A DNA stretch of 64,000 nucleotides from Magnetospirillum molischianum DSM 120. GTDB taxonomy: Bacteria; Pseudomonadota; Alphaproteobacteria; Rhodospirillales; Magnetospirillaceae. Below, piece by piece: positions 27,040-36,772 of the stretch; position 1 is the stretch's first letter; every line of letters begins with the position of its first letter. Where the stretch lies: positions 27,607-91,606 of the forward strand of contig NZ_CAHP01000009.1 of the NCBI RefSeq assembly GCF_000294655.1, written 5' to 3'. Below the pieces are notes generated by a model. The model searched no databases. It was not told the DNA's origin and was given only the letters and a program-made list of their open reading frames with translations. Both the position numbers and the translations under genes were made by a program.

Positions 27040-28881
27040 CTAGCGTTCCACCTGAGAAACATCGCGAACCGCGCCGCGTGCCGCGCTGGTGGTCATCGCG
27101 GCATAGGCCCGAAGCGCGGGGGAAACCTGGCGGTCGCGATTGACCGGCTTCCAAGCCCCCTTGCCTTTGCCCGCCCGCCGGGTTTCGAGTTCAGAATCGT
27201 CAACGCGGACAGCAATACAGCGATTGGGAATATCGATATCGATTATATCGCCTGACTGGACCAGTCCGATAGCGCCGCCTTCGGCCGCTTCGGGTGAAAC
27301 GTGCCCGATCGACAGACCCGAGGTGCCGCCAGAGAAGCGGCCATCGGTGATCAAGGCACAGACCTTGCCCAGTCCCATGCTCTTCAGGTAGCTGGTGGGA
27401 TAGAGCATTTCCTGCATGCCGGGGCCGCCCTTCGGACCTTCATAACGAACGATCACGACGTCGCCGGACTTGACCTCGCCGCCGAGAATCTTGGCGACGG
27501 CCTCTTCCTGGCTTTCGCAAATCACCGCCGGGCCGGAGAAGGTCAGGTTCTTTTCGTCAACCCCAGCGGTTTTGACGATGCACCCATCGACCGCGAGGTT
27601 GCCGAACAGCACCGCCAACCCGCCATCTTTCGAGAAAGCGTGCTCGGCCGAACGGATCACGCCTTTGGCGCGGTCGGTATCAAGCGAAGCCCAGCGGCGG
27701 TTCTGTCCGAAAGCCTGAGTGGTGCGGAAGCCTCCGGGCGCGGCGCGATACAGCGTATGAACGGCGCGGTCGTCGCTGCGCAAAATATCCCACTGGTCGA
27801 TCGCCTCGCCCAGAGTGGCCGTGTGAACCGTCGGGCCATCGCGATGGATCAGCCCGGCGCGGTCAAGCTCGCCCAGAATGCCAAAAATGCCGCCAGCGCG
27901 ATGAACATCTTCGATATGAACATCGGGAACGTTGGGGGCGACCTTGCACAGACAGGGTACACGACGACTCAGCCGGTCGATGTCGGCCATACCGAAATCG
28001 ACCTCGGCCTCTTGGGCCGCCGCTAACAAATGAAGAACAGTGTTGGTTGATCCGCCCATCGCGATATCGAGCGTCATCGCGTTCTCGAACGCCGCCTTGG
28101 TGGCAATCGAGCGCGGCAAAACGCTGGCATCGTCCTGTTCGTACCAGCGCTTGCACAGATCGACGATGCGGCGGCCGGATTCGAGGAACAGATCCTTGCG
28201 GTCGGCATGGGTGGCGACAACGGTGCCATTGCCGGGCAGGCCAAGCCCCAGCGCCTCGATCAGACAGTTCATCGAATTGGCGGTGAACATCCCCGAACAG
28301 GAACCGCAGGTCGGGCAGCTTCCACGCTCGTAGGCCAGCGCATCCTCGTCCGAGACCGAACTGTCCGCTCCCTTGATCATCGCGTCGATCAGATCGACGG
28401 CATGGGTCTTGCCGCCCACCGTCACCTTGCCCGCCTCCATCGGCCCTCCCGAGACGAAGATGGTCGGGATGTTGAGGCGCAGACTGGCCATCATCATGCC
28501 GGGAGTAATCTTGTCGCAGTTCGAGATGCAGACCAGCGCATCGGCACAATGTGCATTGGCCATATACTCGACCGAATCGGCGATCAGATCGCGCGACGGC
28601 AGCGAGTACAGCATCCCGGAATGCCCCATCGCGATGCCATCATCAATGGCGATGGTATCGAATTCCTTGGCGACACCACCGGCCTTTTCGATCTCGCGCG
28701 CCACCATCTGTCCCAAATCCTTCAGATGGACGTGACCGGGCACGAACTGGGTGAAGGAATTGACCACGGCGATGATCGGCTTACCGAAATCCTCGTCGGT
28801 CATCCCGGTGGCCCGCCACAGGCCACGGGCACCCGACATATTGCGGCCATGGGTGGAGGTACGGGAACGATAGGGAGGCAT
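27040..28881 (-). CDS. ilvD: dihydroxy-acid dehydratase
   Basis: This 613-residue iron-sulfur enzyme makes 2-oxoisovalerate and 2-oxo-3-methylvalerate in valine and isoleucine synthesis. It begins [26 protein letters not shown]. Cysteine motifs are [15 protein letters not shown] and [19 protein letters not shown], and the C-terminal [20 protein letters not shown] is diagnostic. Length is normal. AAAGGA lies before the ATG. The other branched-chain genes in view (ilvIH) are 25 kb away. Confidence 0.96.
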   Translation of the reverse strand: MPPYRSRTSTHGRNMSGARGLWRATGMTDEDFGKPIIAVVNSFTQFVPGHVHLKDLGQMVAREIEKAGGVAKEFDTIAIDDGIAMGHSGMLYSLPSRDLIADSVEYMANAHCADALVCISNCDKITPGMMMASLRLNIPTIFVSGGPMEAGKVTVGGKTHAVDLIDAMIKGADSSVSDEDALAYERGSCPTCGSCSGMFTANSMNCLIEALGLGLPGNGTVVATHADRKDLFLESGRRIVDLCKRWYEQDDASVLPRSIATKAAFENAMTLDIAMGGSTNTVLHLLAAAQEAEVDFGMADIDRLSRRVPCLCKVAPNVPDVHIEDVHRAGGIFGILGELDRAGLIHRDGPTVHTATLGEAIDQWDILRSDDRAVHTLYRAAPGGFRTTQAFGQNRRWASLDTDRAKGVIRSAEHAFSKDGGLAVLFGNLAVDGCIVKTAGVDEKNLTFSGPAVICESQEEAVAKILGGEVKSGDVVIVRYEGPKGGPGMQEMLYPTSYLKSMGLGKVCALITDGRFSGGTSGLSIGHVSPEAAEGGAIGLVQSGDIIDIDIPNRCIAVRVDDSELETRRAGKGKGAWKPVNRDRQVSPALRAYAAMTTSAARGAVRDVSQVER

Positions 28882-28944
28882 GGCGGTACGATCCTTTCAC
28901 GGAGCCGGACGGCTCGCGTCCGGATTTTTAAGTCTAAATCTGGC

Positions 28945-29292
28945 TCAGGCGCGCAGTTCTTCGGGATTGTCTATACCCAGGCGTCGAGCCTCGGCGTCGA
29001 ACGCCTCTCGGTACAGCGGGAAGGCGCGGGTCTTGGTGATTGCCTCGCCCGTGCGGGCATGCGTAAAGGTCTCGCGCTTCAGCAACGGGTGAGCCGCCGT
29101 GTCGGGGCAAGCATCGCCCTCGGCGATCAGCGCCTTCAATTGCGCGGTCAGACCGGCGACATGACAGGCTTCGAGATCGGCGTCGGCGTGCATCTCCTCA
29201 AGCTCGACACGCAGGGTCTCGACCTCTTGGCGCAGGGCGGCAAGTTCCGCCCGCAGTTCGGCGCGTTCGATGGCGGCTTCCATATCGTCCAT
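28945..29292 (-). CDS. coiled-coil hypothetical protein
   Basis: This 115-residue protein has a long acidic coiled coil (MDDMEAAIERAELRAELAALRQ, then VETLRVELEEMHADAD). Its C-terminal domain includes HPLLKRETFTHARTGEAITKTRAFPLYREAFDAEARRLG. I do not recognise the family. The start at 29292 lies four bases after the dehalogenase stop, so it is in the slt-HAD operon. The frame is open further upstream, but that would overlap the dehalogenase gene. Confidence 0.65.
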   Translation of the reverse strand: MDDMEAAIERAELRAELAALRQEVETLRVELEEMHADADLEACHVAGLTAQLKALIAEGDACPDTAAHPLLKRETFTHARTGEAITKTRAFPLYREAFDAEARRLGIDNPEELRA

Positions 29293-29296
29293 AATC

Positions 29297-29986
29297 TTAA
29301 GCTCCAAGTATGTCGGCAAGGTTATCCAAGGACGCGAGCACAACGTCCGGGCCACAGGGAAGCCGCTCTTGCGGCACCCCTGCCCGGTTGATCCAGACAA
29401 CCTTAAATCCGAATGACGCGGCACCGGCCACATCCCAACCGTTGCCGGAAACGAAACAAATCTCTGCCGGCGTGCAGCCGAACCGTTCGACCGCCAGCGC
29501 ATAAACCGAGGGATGCGGCTTGAAGCGACCAACGGACTCGACCGATAGAACCGCATCCAACCGATCCGTCAAACCGGCTGCGCCAATTCCAGCGGTCAAC
29601 ATCGTAACCGAGCCGTTCGATAAAATCGCGGTCTTCAGCTCGGCGGCGCGCAGCCGGTCCAGCATGGCGGGCACCTCGGGATACGGACAAGGGGCCATCC
29701 ATGCCTGCATCATCCGCGCACGAAGCGCGGGATCGTCCAACCCGAAGCTCGACAGGGCGTAGTCAAGCGCATCACTGGTCACCGTCCAGAAATCGGCGTG
29801 CTGCCCCATCAGGGTCCGCAACCAGCTATACTCAAGCTGCTTGCGTCGCCACAAATCCATCAGCGGCGCAGTCTTATCACCCAGGGCCGCCGCGAATTCC
29901 GTCGAAAGATCGCCCAAATTCATCACGGTGCCGTAAGCGTCGAAAACGCAGGCCCGGACAGAGGCTAAGGACGGATGAGCGGTCAC
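29297..29986 (-). CDS. haloacid dehalogenase, type II
   Basis: This 229-residue HAD-superfamily hydrolase has the nucleophile Asp in VFDAYGTVMNL and motif II Ser in AILSNGSVTML. Motif III Lys is in GRFKPHP, and the acidic end is in CFVSGNGWDVAGAASFG. The order and the FDAYGT start are those of L-2-haloacid dehalogenases, though a phosphatase role cannot be excluded. It overlaps slt by four bases. Confidence 0.88.
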   Translation of the reverse strand: MTAHPSLASVRACVFDAYGTVMNLGDLSTEFAAALGDKTAPLMDLWRRKQLEYSWLRTLMGQHADFWTVTSDALDYALSSFGLDDPALRARMMQAWMAPCPYPEVPAMLDRLRAAELKTAILSNGSVTMLTAGIGAAGLTDRLDAVLSVESVGRFKPHPSVYALAVERFGCTPAEICFVSGNGWDVAGAASFGFKVVWINRAGVPQERLPCGPDVVLASLDNLADILGA

Positions 29987-31959
29987 TGCGATTCCTCCGG
30001 AGACATGCTCCGCGACCAGCGCTTCAGATCGGCTTCGAGGGATGGACCGGCAGGTTTGCCCAGACGACGGCGATAGACGGCGACGCTTTCCATCACGCGC
30101 TGAACGTAATTACGGGTCTCGCCGAACGGGATCATCTCGATCCAGTCGATAACGTCGATGTTCGGATCGCGCGGATCTCCGTTTTCCCGAATCCAACGCC
30201 GCGCCCGTCCCGGCCCGGCATTATAGGACGCCAGCGCCAGCATGTACGATCCATCGAATGAATCGATCAGATTTTCAAGATAGGCCGACCCCAACCGAAT
30301 GTTGATCGAAGGATCGTTCAACAGGTCGGGATGGAACTTGACGTTGTTGGCCCGCGCGACCCGCGCTGCCGTGGTGGGAAGAAGCTGCATCAGCCCACGC
30401 GCCCCAGCCTGAGATACCACTTCAGGCATGAAGCCGCTTTCTTGACGGATCAACGCCAGAACCAGAGCCTTTTCCGGCGTACCGTCCTCGGCGACGAAGC
30501 GCGGCACCGGCCACCCCGCCTCGACCAGGGTAACGCCGTCACGATCGGAACGCCGCGCCACCAGCAGAGCCAGATCGTTGCGGCCCTCGCGGCTGGCCAG
30601 CCGCGCCACCAGAACCCGCTCCCCCGGTGTCTGAACGATGTCGTTGAGGCGGATGAAGACCGAACGCAGCAGGTCGTCCTCGTCCAGATCAAGCAATATC
30701 CGCGCCCCCGCGACGATATCGCGGCTGTTGAAGCGGGCGACGTCTTCGGCGGTCGGCTGAGGATCGTCAGGCAACGGCCAGTGATGCTCGCCCATCCTCG
30801 ACCCCGCCAACTGACCGTAATAAGTGGTGGGATAGCGGGCGGCACGAGTGAACCAGTCCCGCGCGCGGGGATCGCCGACGCTTTCATATCCGCGCCCGGC
30901 CCAATAAGCCGCCCTGGCCCGAGCCATCGGATGGCTGGCCCATTCGTGCAGACGGATGAAGTGATCCAATGCGGTCACGCGGTCGTCGAGGAAGCGCAAA
31001 GCAACCCAACCGGCCAGGAACTCGGCATCGACATAAGCCGAACCGCCTTCCAGCCCATGATCGGCAGCAGCCTGATAGGCCCGCGACACCAGCCCTTTCT
31101 GCAAAGCCCGGCGGGCCAGGATCGCTCGCTCCTGCCACCACAAATCGGGCCGGACCTTGTTCCGCGACGGATGTGTCAGCAGATCAAGGGCGTCTTCATC
31201 CATGTCGTGCTGACGCCGCCAGCGCACTCTTTCGTAGATCAGGCCAGGATCGTCGCGCAACGAGGGCGGCACCGCCGCCAGCAACGGTTCCGGCTCGCCT
31301 TTCCCCGATTGCAGCGCCAGACGGGCATTGGCAACGGCGCGGTGAGCGGGATCGACCTTGGACAACATCCGCTGCACCGATGTGTCCTGCCGGTCCCACA
31401 GCAGGCGGTCGAGACGACGCCAGTGATCCTCGGGTCGCAATTTCTCGCCAAACGCCATCAGGAACTGCCGCTCCTGCTGGGGACCGAAACTTTGCTCGAC
31501 CCAGGTTTGACGGATCACCTTCAGCGCCGTGTCGGCGCGGCCAGCGGCCTGAAGCGCCCGAGCATAGGCCATGCCGCCATCGGCGGTGGTGGGAGGATGG
31601 GAATCGAACCAGCGGATCACCTCGGCTCCGGGCGTGGCGGCGGTGATGGCCGCCTCGGCCCGGCGGGTGATCTGCGACAAGAGCGGCCAGTCGGGATTCG
31701 CGGCCACGAACGTCGATAGGCTGCGGAAATCCGCATCCGTCCCGCCCGAAGCGTAATCGACCCAGGTGACCAGACGAGTCAGCACCGGATCGCGCGCCTG
31801 ACGCGCCAGCCGGAGGGCTTCGTCGAGATGGTCTTTTTTAGCCGCAGCCACCGCCTGACGGGCGACGGCGCGTTCGCTCGGCGAAATTTCGGCCGCCGAG
31901 AGAGGCAGACCGACGGCGAGGCCGACGGAAATCAGCAGGGCGGCAAAAGAGGAGTTCAC
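29983..31959 (-). CDS. slt: soluble lytic murein transglycosylase
   Basis: This 658-residue periplasmic protein has a signal peptide (MNSSFAALLISVGLAVGLPLSAAE) and a long all-helical superhelix (about residues 30-450). The C-terminal SLT domain has the catalytic Glu in ALIRQESGFMPEVVSQAGARG, then LMQLLPTTA, NIRLGSAYL and ALASYNAGPGRA. It cleaves peptidoglycan glycan strands with 1,6-anhydro products. First gene of a coupled operon with the dehalogenase. Confidence 0.94.
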   Translation of the reverse strand: MNSSFAALLISVGLAVGLPLSAAEISPSERAVARQAVAAAKKDHLDEALRLARQARDPVLTRLVTWVDYASGGTDADFRSLSTFVAANPDWPLLSQITRRAEAAITAATPGAEVIRWFDSHPPTTADGGMAYARALQAAGRADTALKVIRQTWVEQSFGPQQERQFLMAFGEKLRPEDHWRRLDRLLWDRQDTSVQRMLSKVDPAHRAVANARLALQSGKGEPEPLLAAVPPSLRDDPGLIYERVRWRRQHDMDEDALDLLTHPSRNKVRPDLWWQERAILARRALQKGLVSRAYQAAADHGLEGGSAYVDAEFLAGWVALRFLDDRVTALDHFIRLHEWASHPMARARAAYWAGRGYESVGDPRARDWFTRAARYPTTYYGQLAGSRMGEHHWPLPDDPQPTAEDVARFNSRDIVAGARILLDLDEDDLLRSVFIRLNDIVQTPGERVLVARLASREGRNDLALLVARRSDRDGVTLVEAGWPVPRFVAEDGTPEKALVLALIRQESGFMPEVVSQAGARGLMQLLPTTAARVARANNVKFHPDLLNDPSINIRLGSAYLENLIDSFDGSYMLALASYNAGPGRARRWIRENGDPRDPNIDVIDWIEMIPFGETRNYVQRVMESVAVYRRRLGKPAGPSLEADLKRWSRSMSPEESQ

Positions 31960-32265
31960 GGCAAACCTTGACCAGACGTTCCGTTAGGGGGCGTATTCTA
32001 AGGGCGCGACGCACAAGGTTTCAAGCCGAAGCACCCACTCTCTCGTCACAGAGAGCGGTGCGTTACGCGGCGATGCCTTTCCGTATGGTTGAGACCCTCC
32101 CTTCCGGCAGGGGGTGCTTCCGCAACATTATTGCGAATTGGATGGGGTTTAGGTAAGGGACTTGCTTTGTTGCAAGCGCGTTGTCTATTCTGCCGACCCT
32201 TGCGTACCTCGCCTACACGATGGCGGTTGCGCGCGGACAGGCAGAGCAAACAAACGGGACAAGAA
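31960..32265. promoter_or_regulatory. slt / nifJ divergent control region with inverted repeats
   Basis: No gene is seen. Two inverted repeats lie upstream of nifJ: CGCAA-N5-TTGCG at 32121-32135 and CTTGC-N6-GCAAG at 32161-32176. They may be operators or leader structures. I do not see a clear sigma-54 or FNR site. Confidence 0.4.
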
Positions 32266-35200
32266 ATGACAGAGAGGGCTTTGATCACGGTCGACGGCAA
32301 CGAGGCTTGCGCGTCGGTAGCTTACCGGGTCAGCGAGGTGGCGGCGATCTATCCGATTACGCCATCCTCGACGATGGGCGAGTTGTCCGACCAATGGGCA
32401 GCGGAGGGCCGAAAAAACATCTGGGGCCAGATCCCGGAAGTGGCCGAGATGGAGCACGAGGGTGGTGCTGCCGGCGCAGTCCACGGCGCGTTGCAGGCGG
32501 GCGCTCTGGCGACCACCTTCACCGCCAGTCAGGGCCTGCTCCTGATGATCCCGAACATGTATAAGATCGCAGGCGAACTGACGAGCTTCTGCATGCACGT
32601 CACTGCCCGTACCCTTGCAACCCACGCCCTGTCGATCTTTGGCGATCATTCCGACGTGATGGCCTGCCGCCAGACCGGGTTTGCGATGCTGGCGTCCGGC
32701 TCGGTGCAGGAAGCTCACGATCTTGCCGCGATCGCCCATGCCTCGACCCTGCTGTCGCGGGTTCCGTTCCTGCATTATTTCGATGGTTTCCGCACCTCGC
32801 ACGAAGTGTCGAAGATCGAGGAACTGACCGACGACGACTTGATGGGCCTGATGGACGCCCAGGCGATCGCCGATTACCGCGCCCACGCCCTGTCGCCCGA
32901 TCATCCGACCATCCGCGGCACGTCGCAGAATCCCGACACCTTCTTCCAGATGCAGGAAGCCCGCAACGGCTGGTACACCGCCTGTCCCGGCATCGTCCAG
33001 GCGCAGATGGACCGCTTTTCCGCCTTGACCGGCCGCTCCTATCACCTGTTCGATTATTTTGGCCATCCCGAGGCCGAGCGGGTGATCGTGCTGATGGGTT
33101 CGGGGGCCGAGACCGCCCATGAAACCGTCACCGCGCTCGCCGCCAAGGGCGAGAAAGTTGGCGTGCTGAAGGTCCGGCTGTTCCGTCCCTTCTCCGTCGA
33201 TTCTTTTGTTTCGGCGCTGCCGCCCTCGACCCGCGCGATCGCCGTGCTCGACCGCACCAAGGAATTGGGCGCGATCGGCGAGCCGCTTTATCTCGACGTC
33301 GTTGCCGCCCTGCACGAAGCGAAAGCCTCGGGCCTGCGCGCCACTGGTGCCGCCGACCCGGTCGTGATCGGCGGCCGCTATGGTCTGGCGTCGAAGGAAT
33401 TCACTCCCGCCATGGTCAAGGCGGTGTTCGACGAACTCGCCAAGGCGACGCCGAAGCCGCACTTTACCGTCGGCATCAACGATGACGTCACCCATCTCTC
33501 GCTGCCGCTCGATCCCGACTTCCGCATCGACCAGCCCCGCGTCAAGCGGGCGGTGTTCTTCGGCCTGGGCGCCGACGGCACGGTCGGGGCGAACAAGAAC
33601 TCGATCAAGATCATTGCCGAGAACGCCGGATTCCAGGGCCAGGGCTATTTCGTCTACGATTCGAAGAAGTCAGGCGCGATCACGATCTCCCACCTGCGCT
33701 TCAGCCCCGACCCGATCCAGTCGGCCTATCTGCTCGACCAGGCCGATTTCGTCGCCTGCCATCACTTCGTCTTCCTCGACAAGTATGACGTGCTGACCTA
33801 TGCCGCGCCGGGCGCGACCTTCCTGCTCAACTCGCCCTATGACAAGGACGAGGTGTGGGACCACCTCCCCCGCGAGGTCCAGGAAGAAATCATCGCCAAG
33901 AAGCTCAAGCTGCATGTGATCGATGCTCGTAAGGTGGCTTTGGCCGCTGGCATGGGCAATCGCATCAACACCATCATGCAGACCTGCTTCTTCGCCCTGT
34001 CGGGTGTTCTGCCGCGCGACGAAGCGATCGCCCACATCAAAGAGGCGATCGAAAAGACCTATGGCCGCAAGTCGGAAAAGCTGGTCGCCAAGAACTTCGC
34101 CGCGGTCGATGGCACCCTGGAAAACCTCCAGACCGTCATCATCCCCGAACACGTCACCGCCAACCGCACCCGTCCGCCGCTGGTACCCAACGATTCGCCT
34201 GATTTCGTCAAGCGCGTCACCGCGATGATGCTGGCGAATCAGGGCGACCTTCTGCCGGTATCGTGCTTCCCGGTCGATGGTGTGTGGCCGACCGGCACCG
34301 CCCGGTTCGAGCGGCGCAACATCGCCGCCGAAATCCCGGTGTGGGACGAAGCCCCCTGCATCCAGTGCAACAAGTGCGCGATGGTCTGCCCCCATGCCGC
34401 GATCCGCGCCAAGGTGGTCGAACCCGAGGCGCTGGCCAACGCTCCGGCCAGCCTGAAGCACGCCGATTATCGCGGCAGCGAGTTCAAGGGGCAGACCTAT
34501 CTGCTTCAGGTCGCTCCCGAGGATTGCACCGGCTGCACCCTCTGTGTCCAGGTCTGCCCCGGCAAGGATAAGAAGGATCCGTCCCGCCGTGCCCTGCGCA
34601 TGGAAGACAAAATTCCGCTGCTTGAAGCCGAAGTGGCGAATTGGGATTACTTCTTGACCCTGCCCGAGGTCGATAAGGCCAAGCTGGGCGCTCCCACCGT
34701 CAAAACCGCCCAGTTGCTTCAGCCGTTGTTCGAATTCTCGGGCGCCTGCCTGGGCTGTGGCGAAACTCCGTATCTGAAGCTGATGTCCCAGTTGTGGGGC
34801 GACCGGCTGATGATCGCCAACGCCACCGGCTGCTCGTCGATCTATGGCGGCAACCTGCCCACCACCCCCTACACTCAGAACGCGGCCGGACGTGGCCCGG
34901 CCTGGGCCAACTCGCTGTTCGAGGACAATGCCGAATTCGGCTTTGGCTTCCGCCTCGCTCTCGACAGCCACAAGGAACATGCCAAGCTGCTGCTCTCCGC
35001 CCTGGCGGCGGAAGGCAAGCTGCCCGAGCGGCTGGTCACCGAGATCGCCCACGCTGTTCAGGACACCGAAGTCGCCGTCGATGCCCAGCGCGCCCGTATC
35101 GAAGATCTGCGCCGCATCCTGGCCGGACTCGACGATTCCAAGGCCCGCCGTCTGGAACAGGTCGCCGATTATCTGGCCGAAAAGGTGGTCTGGATCGTCG

Positions 35201-35856
35201 GTGGCGACGGATGGGCTTATGACATCGGCTATGGCGGCCTTGACCACATCTTCGCCTCGGGTCGCAACATCAACATCCTGGTGATGGATACCGAAGTGTA
35301 TTCCAACACGGGCGGCCAGCAGTCCAAGGCCACCCCGATCGGGGCCTCGGCCAAGTTCGCCACCGCCGGAAAGTCGCTGCCGAAGAAAGATCTCGGGATG
35401 ATGGCGATGGCCTATGGAGACGTTTACGTCGCCAATGTCGCCTTCGGTGCCCGCGATGTGCAGACCGTTCGTGCCTTCCAGGATGCCGTCGCTTACCCCG
35501 GCGTCTCCCTGATTGTCGCCTACTCTCACTGCATCGCCCACGGCTACGACCTGTCGCATGGTCTCGACCAACAGAAGATGGCGGTAGAGACCGGATACTG
35601 GCCGCTGTACCGCTGGGATCCGCGCAAGTTCGGCAGCGACGAAAACCCGCTGACCCTCGACTCGAAGGATCCGTCTTCGAACCTCGCCGACTTCATGAAG
35701 GCCGAGGCCCGGTTCCAGATGGTCGAGCGTGCCGACCCCGAGCGTTACAAGGGGCTGGTCCACAGCGCCGAAGACGCGATCCGGCGTCGCTTCGCCCTGC
35801 TGCGCCGCTTTGCCGGCCTGCCCGAAGTGCCGACCAGTCGCGACGCCGCCGAGTAA
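32266..35856 (+). CDS. nifJ: pyruvate:ferredoxin (flavodoxin) oxidoreductase
   Basis: This 1196-residue single-chain PFOR interconverts pyruvate and acetyl-CoA plus CO2 with reduced ferredoxin or flavodoxin. It begins ALITVDGNEACASVAYRVSEVAAIYPITPSS (TPP and pyruvate domain) and then has the gamma-like domain. Two ferredoxin cluster motifs follow (CIQCNKCAMVCPHAA, CTGCTLCVQVCPGKD), then CLGCGETPYLKL. The TPP-Mg motif is GGDGWAYDIGYGGLDH with NTGGQQSKATP. Length matches NifJ. It may feed electrons to nitrogenase, hydrogenase or biosynthesis; no nif genes are in view. The start follows GGGAC. Confidence 0.96.
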   Translation: MTERALITVDGNEACASVAYRVSEVAAIYPITPSSTMGELSDQWAAEGRKNIWGQIPEVAEMEHEGGAAGAVHGALQAGALATTFTASQGLLLMIPNMYKIAGELTSFCMHVTARTLATHALSIFGDHSDVMACRQTGFAMLASGSVQEAHDLAAIAHASTLLSRVPFLHYFDGFRTSHEVSKIEELTDDDLMGLMDAQAIADYRAHALSPDHPTIRGTSQNPDTFFQMQEARNGWYTACPGIVQAQMDRFSALTGRSYHLFDYFGHPEAERVIVLMGSGAETAHETVTALAAKGEKVGVLKVRLFRPFSVDSFVSALPPSTRAIAVLDRTKELGAIGEPLYLDVVAALHEAKASGLRATGAADPVVIGGRYGLASKEFTPAMVKAVFDELAKATPKPHFTVGINDDVTHLSLPLDPDFRIDQPRVKRAVFFGLGADGTVGANKNSIKIIAENAGFQGQGYFVYDSKKSGAITISHLRFSPDPIQSAYLLDQADFVACHHFVFLDKYDVLTYAAPGATFLLNSPYDKDEVWDHLPREVQEEIIAKKLKLHVIDARKVALAAGMGNRINTIMQTCFFALSGVLPRDEAIAHIKEAIEKTYGRKSEKLVAKNFAAVDGTLENLQTVIIPEHVTANRTRPPLVPNDSPDFVKRVTAMMLANQGDLLPVSCFPVDGVWPTGTARFERRNIAAEIPVWDEAPCIQCNKCAMVCPHAAIRAKVVEPEALANAPASLKHADYRGSEFKGQTYLLQVAPEDCTGCTLCVQVCPGKDKKDPSRRALRMEDKIPLLEAEVANWDYFLTLPEVDKAKLGAPTVKTAQLLQPLFEFSGACLGCGETPYLKLMSQLWGDRLMIANATGCSSIYGGNLPTTPYTQNAAGRGPAWANSLFEDNAEFGFGFRLALDSHKEHAKLLLSALAAEGKLPERLVTEIAHAVQDTEVAVDAQRARIEDLRRILAGLDDSKARRLEQVADYLAEKVVWIVGGDGWAYDIGYGGLDHIFASGRNINILVMDTEVYSNTGGQQSKATPIGASAKFATAGKSLPKKDLGMMAMAYGDVYVANVAFGARDVQTVRAFQDAVAYPGVSLIVAYSHCIAHGYDLSHGLDQQKMAVETGYWPLYRWDPRKFGSDENPLTLDSKDPSSNLADFMKAEARFQMVERADPERYKGLVHSAEDAIRRRFALLRRFAGLPEVPTSRDAAE

Positions 35857-35889
35857 TCGGCTAAGGCATGTGAGCCTTAAATAAACGGA

Positions 35890-35926
35890 AACCCCCTCTT
35901 CCATCGATGGAAGAGGGGGTTTTTGT
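35890..35926. terminator. strong bidirectional terminator after nifJ
   Basis: AACCCCCTCTTCCATC pairs perfectly with GATGGAAGAGGGGGTT (16 bp), followed by TTTGTTT. On the opposite strand TTTCCGTTT follows, so it can serve the convergent EpmC-like gene too. Confidence 0.92.
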
Positions 35927-35953
35927 TTGGCCTAGTCAAAGTCAGAAGGATCT

Positions 35954-36619
35954 TTAGCCCTCGGCATACCAGCGAACGAAGAACGTCTCGTCGCCTTCTT
36001 CACGGACAGCCATCGTCGGACAGCCATCGGTATCGATCAGCCCCATCTCGGATAGCCACCGTACCACCTTGCGGAAATGAGCGACGTTGTGAAGGTTGGC
36101 ACCGCCTTCCATCCAGTTCTGTTCAAGGAAGGCGAGCACGGCGGGATGACCCAGTTCGGCCTCCCAGAGAATGCCGAGCAGCGAACAGAGTCCTTCCTCA
36201 ACATCGCGTTCGGGCAGGAATAGGCTTTGCACCGCGTCCGCCTCGTCCTTACGGCCGGTTTCCGGTCCGGCTCCCAGACCGAAATCGTAGACCTTGCGCC
36301 GGGCAGGAGCGGCAAGCTGATAGTGGCCGATCTCATGCACCAGCACGCTGGGCTCGATCCGAATCGCGACCGAGGTGCCATCCCAAGTGAAGTGATCGGC
36401 TGGCGACATATCAAGAATGCCAAAGCCGAAGCGACGGCACAGATCGACTGCTTGCGACAGTTGATCAGGATCGGTCGAGAGGGTGAGCAGATCGCCCTCG
36501 GGCCGCAGCGCGGTGACGCGGGCGAATACCGAACGGGCAAGCGGGTCGTCCACCAGGGCGCGATCAAAATCGGCGGCGAGGCGGTCGAGGGTGGCGTGGT
36601 CTAGGGGCGTGAGAATCAT
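35954..36619 (-). CDS. EpmC-like (elongation factor P hydroxylase family) protein
   Basis: This 221-residue protein has the segment VLVHEIGHYQLAAPARRKVYDF followed by GLGAG and, later, ERDVEEGLCSLLGILWEAELG. The HEI.H...A..ARR...DFG pattern is shared with EpmC (YfcM), the non-haem iron hydroxylase that finishes lysyl modification of EF-P in enterobacteria. The HExxH would provide metal ligands. It is more divergent outside this block, and no epmA, epmB or efp gene is nearby. It converges on nifJ and is divergent from murA. A zinc-peptidase-like role is the alternative. Confidence 0.6.
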   Translation of the reverse strand: MILTPLDHATLDRLAADFDRALVDDPLARSVFARVTALRPEGDLLTLSTDPDQLSQAVDLCRRFGFGILDMSPADHFTWDGTSVAIRIEPSVLVHEIGHYQLAAPARRKVYDFGLGAGPETGRKDEADAVQSLFLPERDVEEGLCSLLGILWEAELGHPAVLAFLEQNWMEGGANLHNVAHFRKVVRWLSEMGLIDTDGCPTMAVREEGDETFFVRWYAEG

Positions 36620-36772
36620 AGCGGGCTTTTACCCGAAGCTCTTGTCGCGATCCAGCCGTAAGACTGGTGGCAGAATCGACTTTGGAACGTCGCCCCCCTT
36701 GACCGGAGTCGGGGGGGAGGTCTAAACGGGGCGTCTCGCTCACCCCGCTTTCGTCAAGGAACAGATTCGATC

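Noticed and set aside
33670..35904. 744-codon minus-strand frame opposite nifJ
   Set aside because: It is the antisense shadow of a strongly conserved gene in GC-rich DNA; residues are repetitive GDxxxG-type and no family is recognisable.
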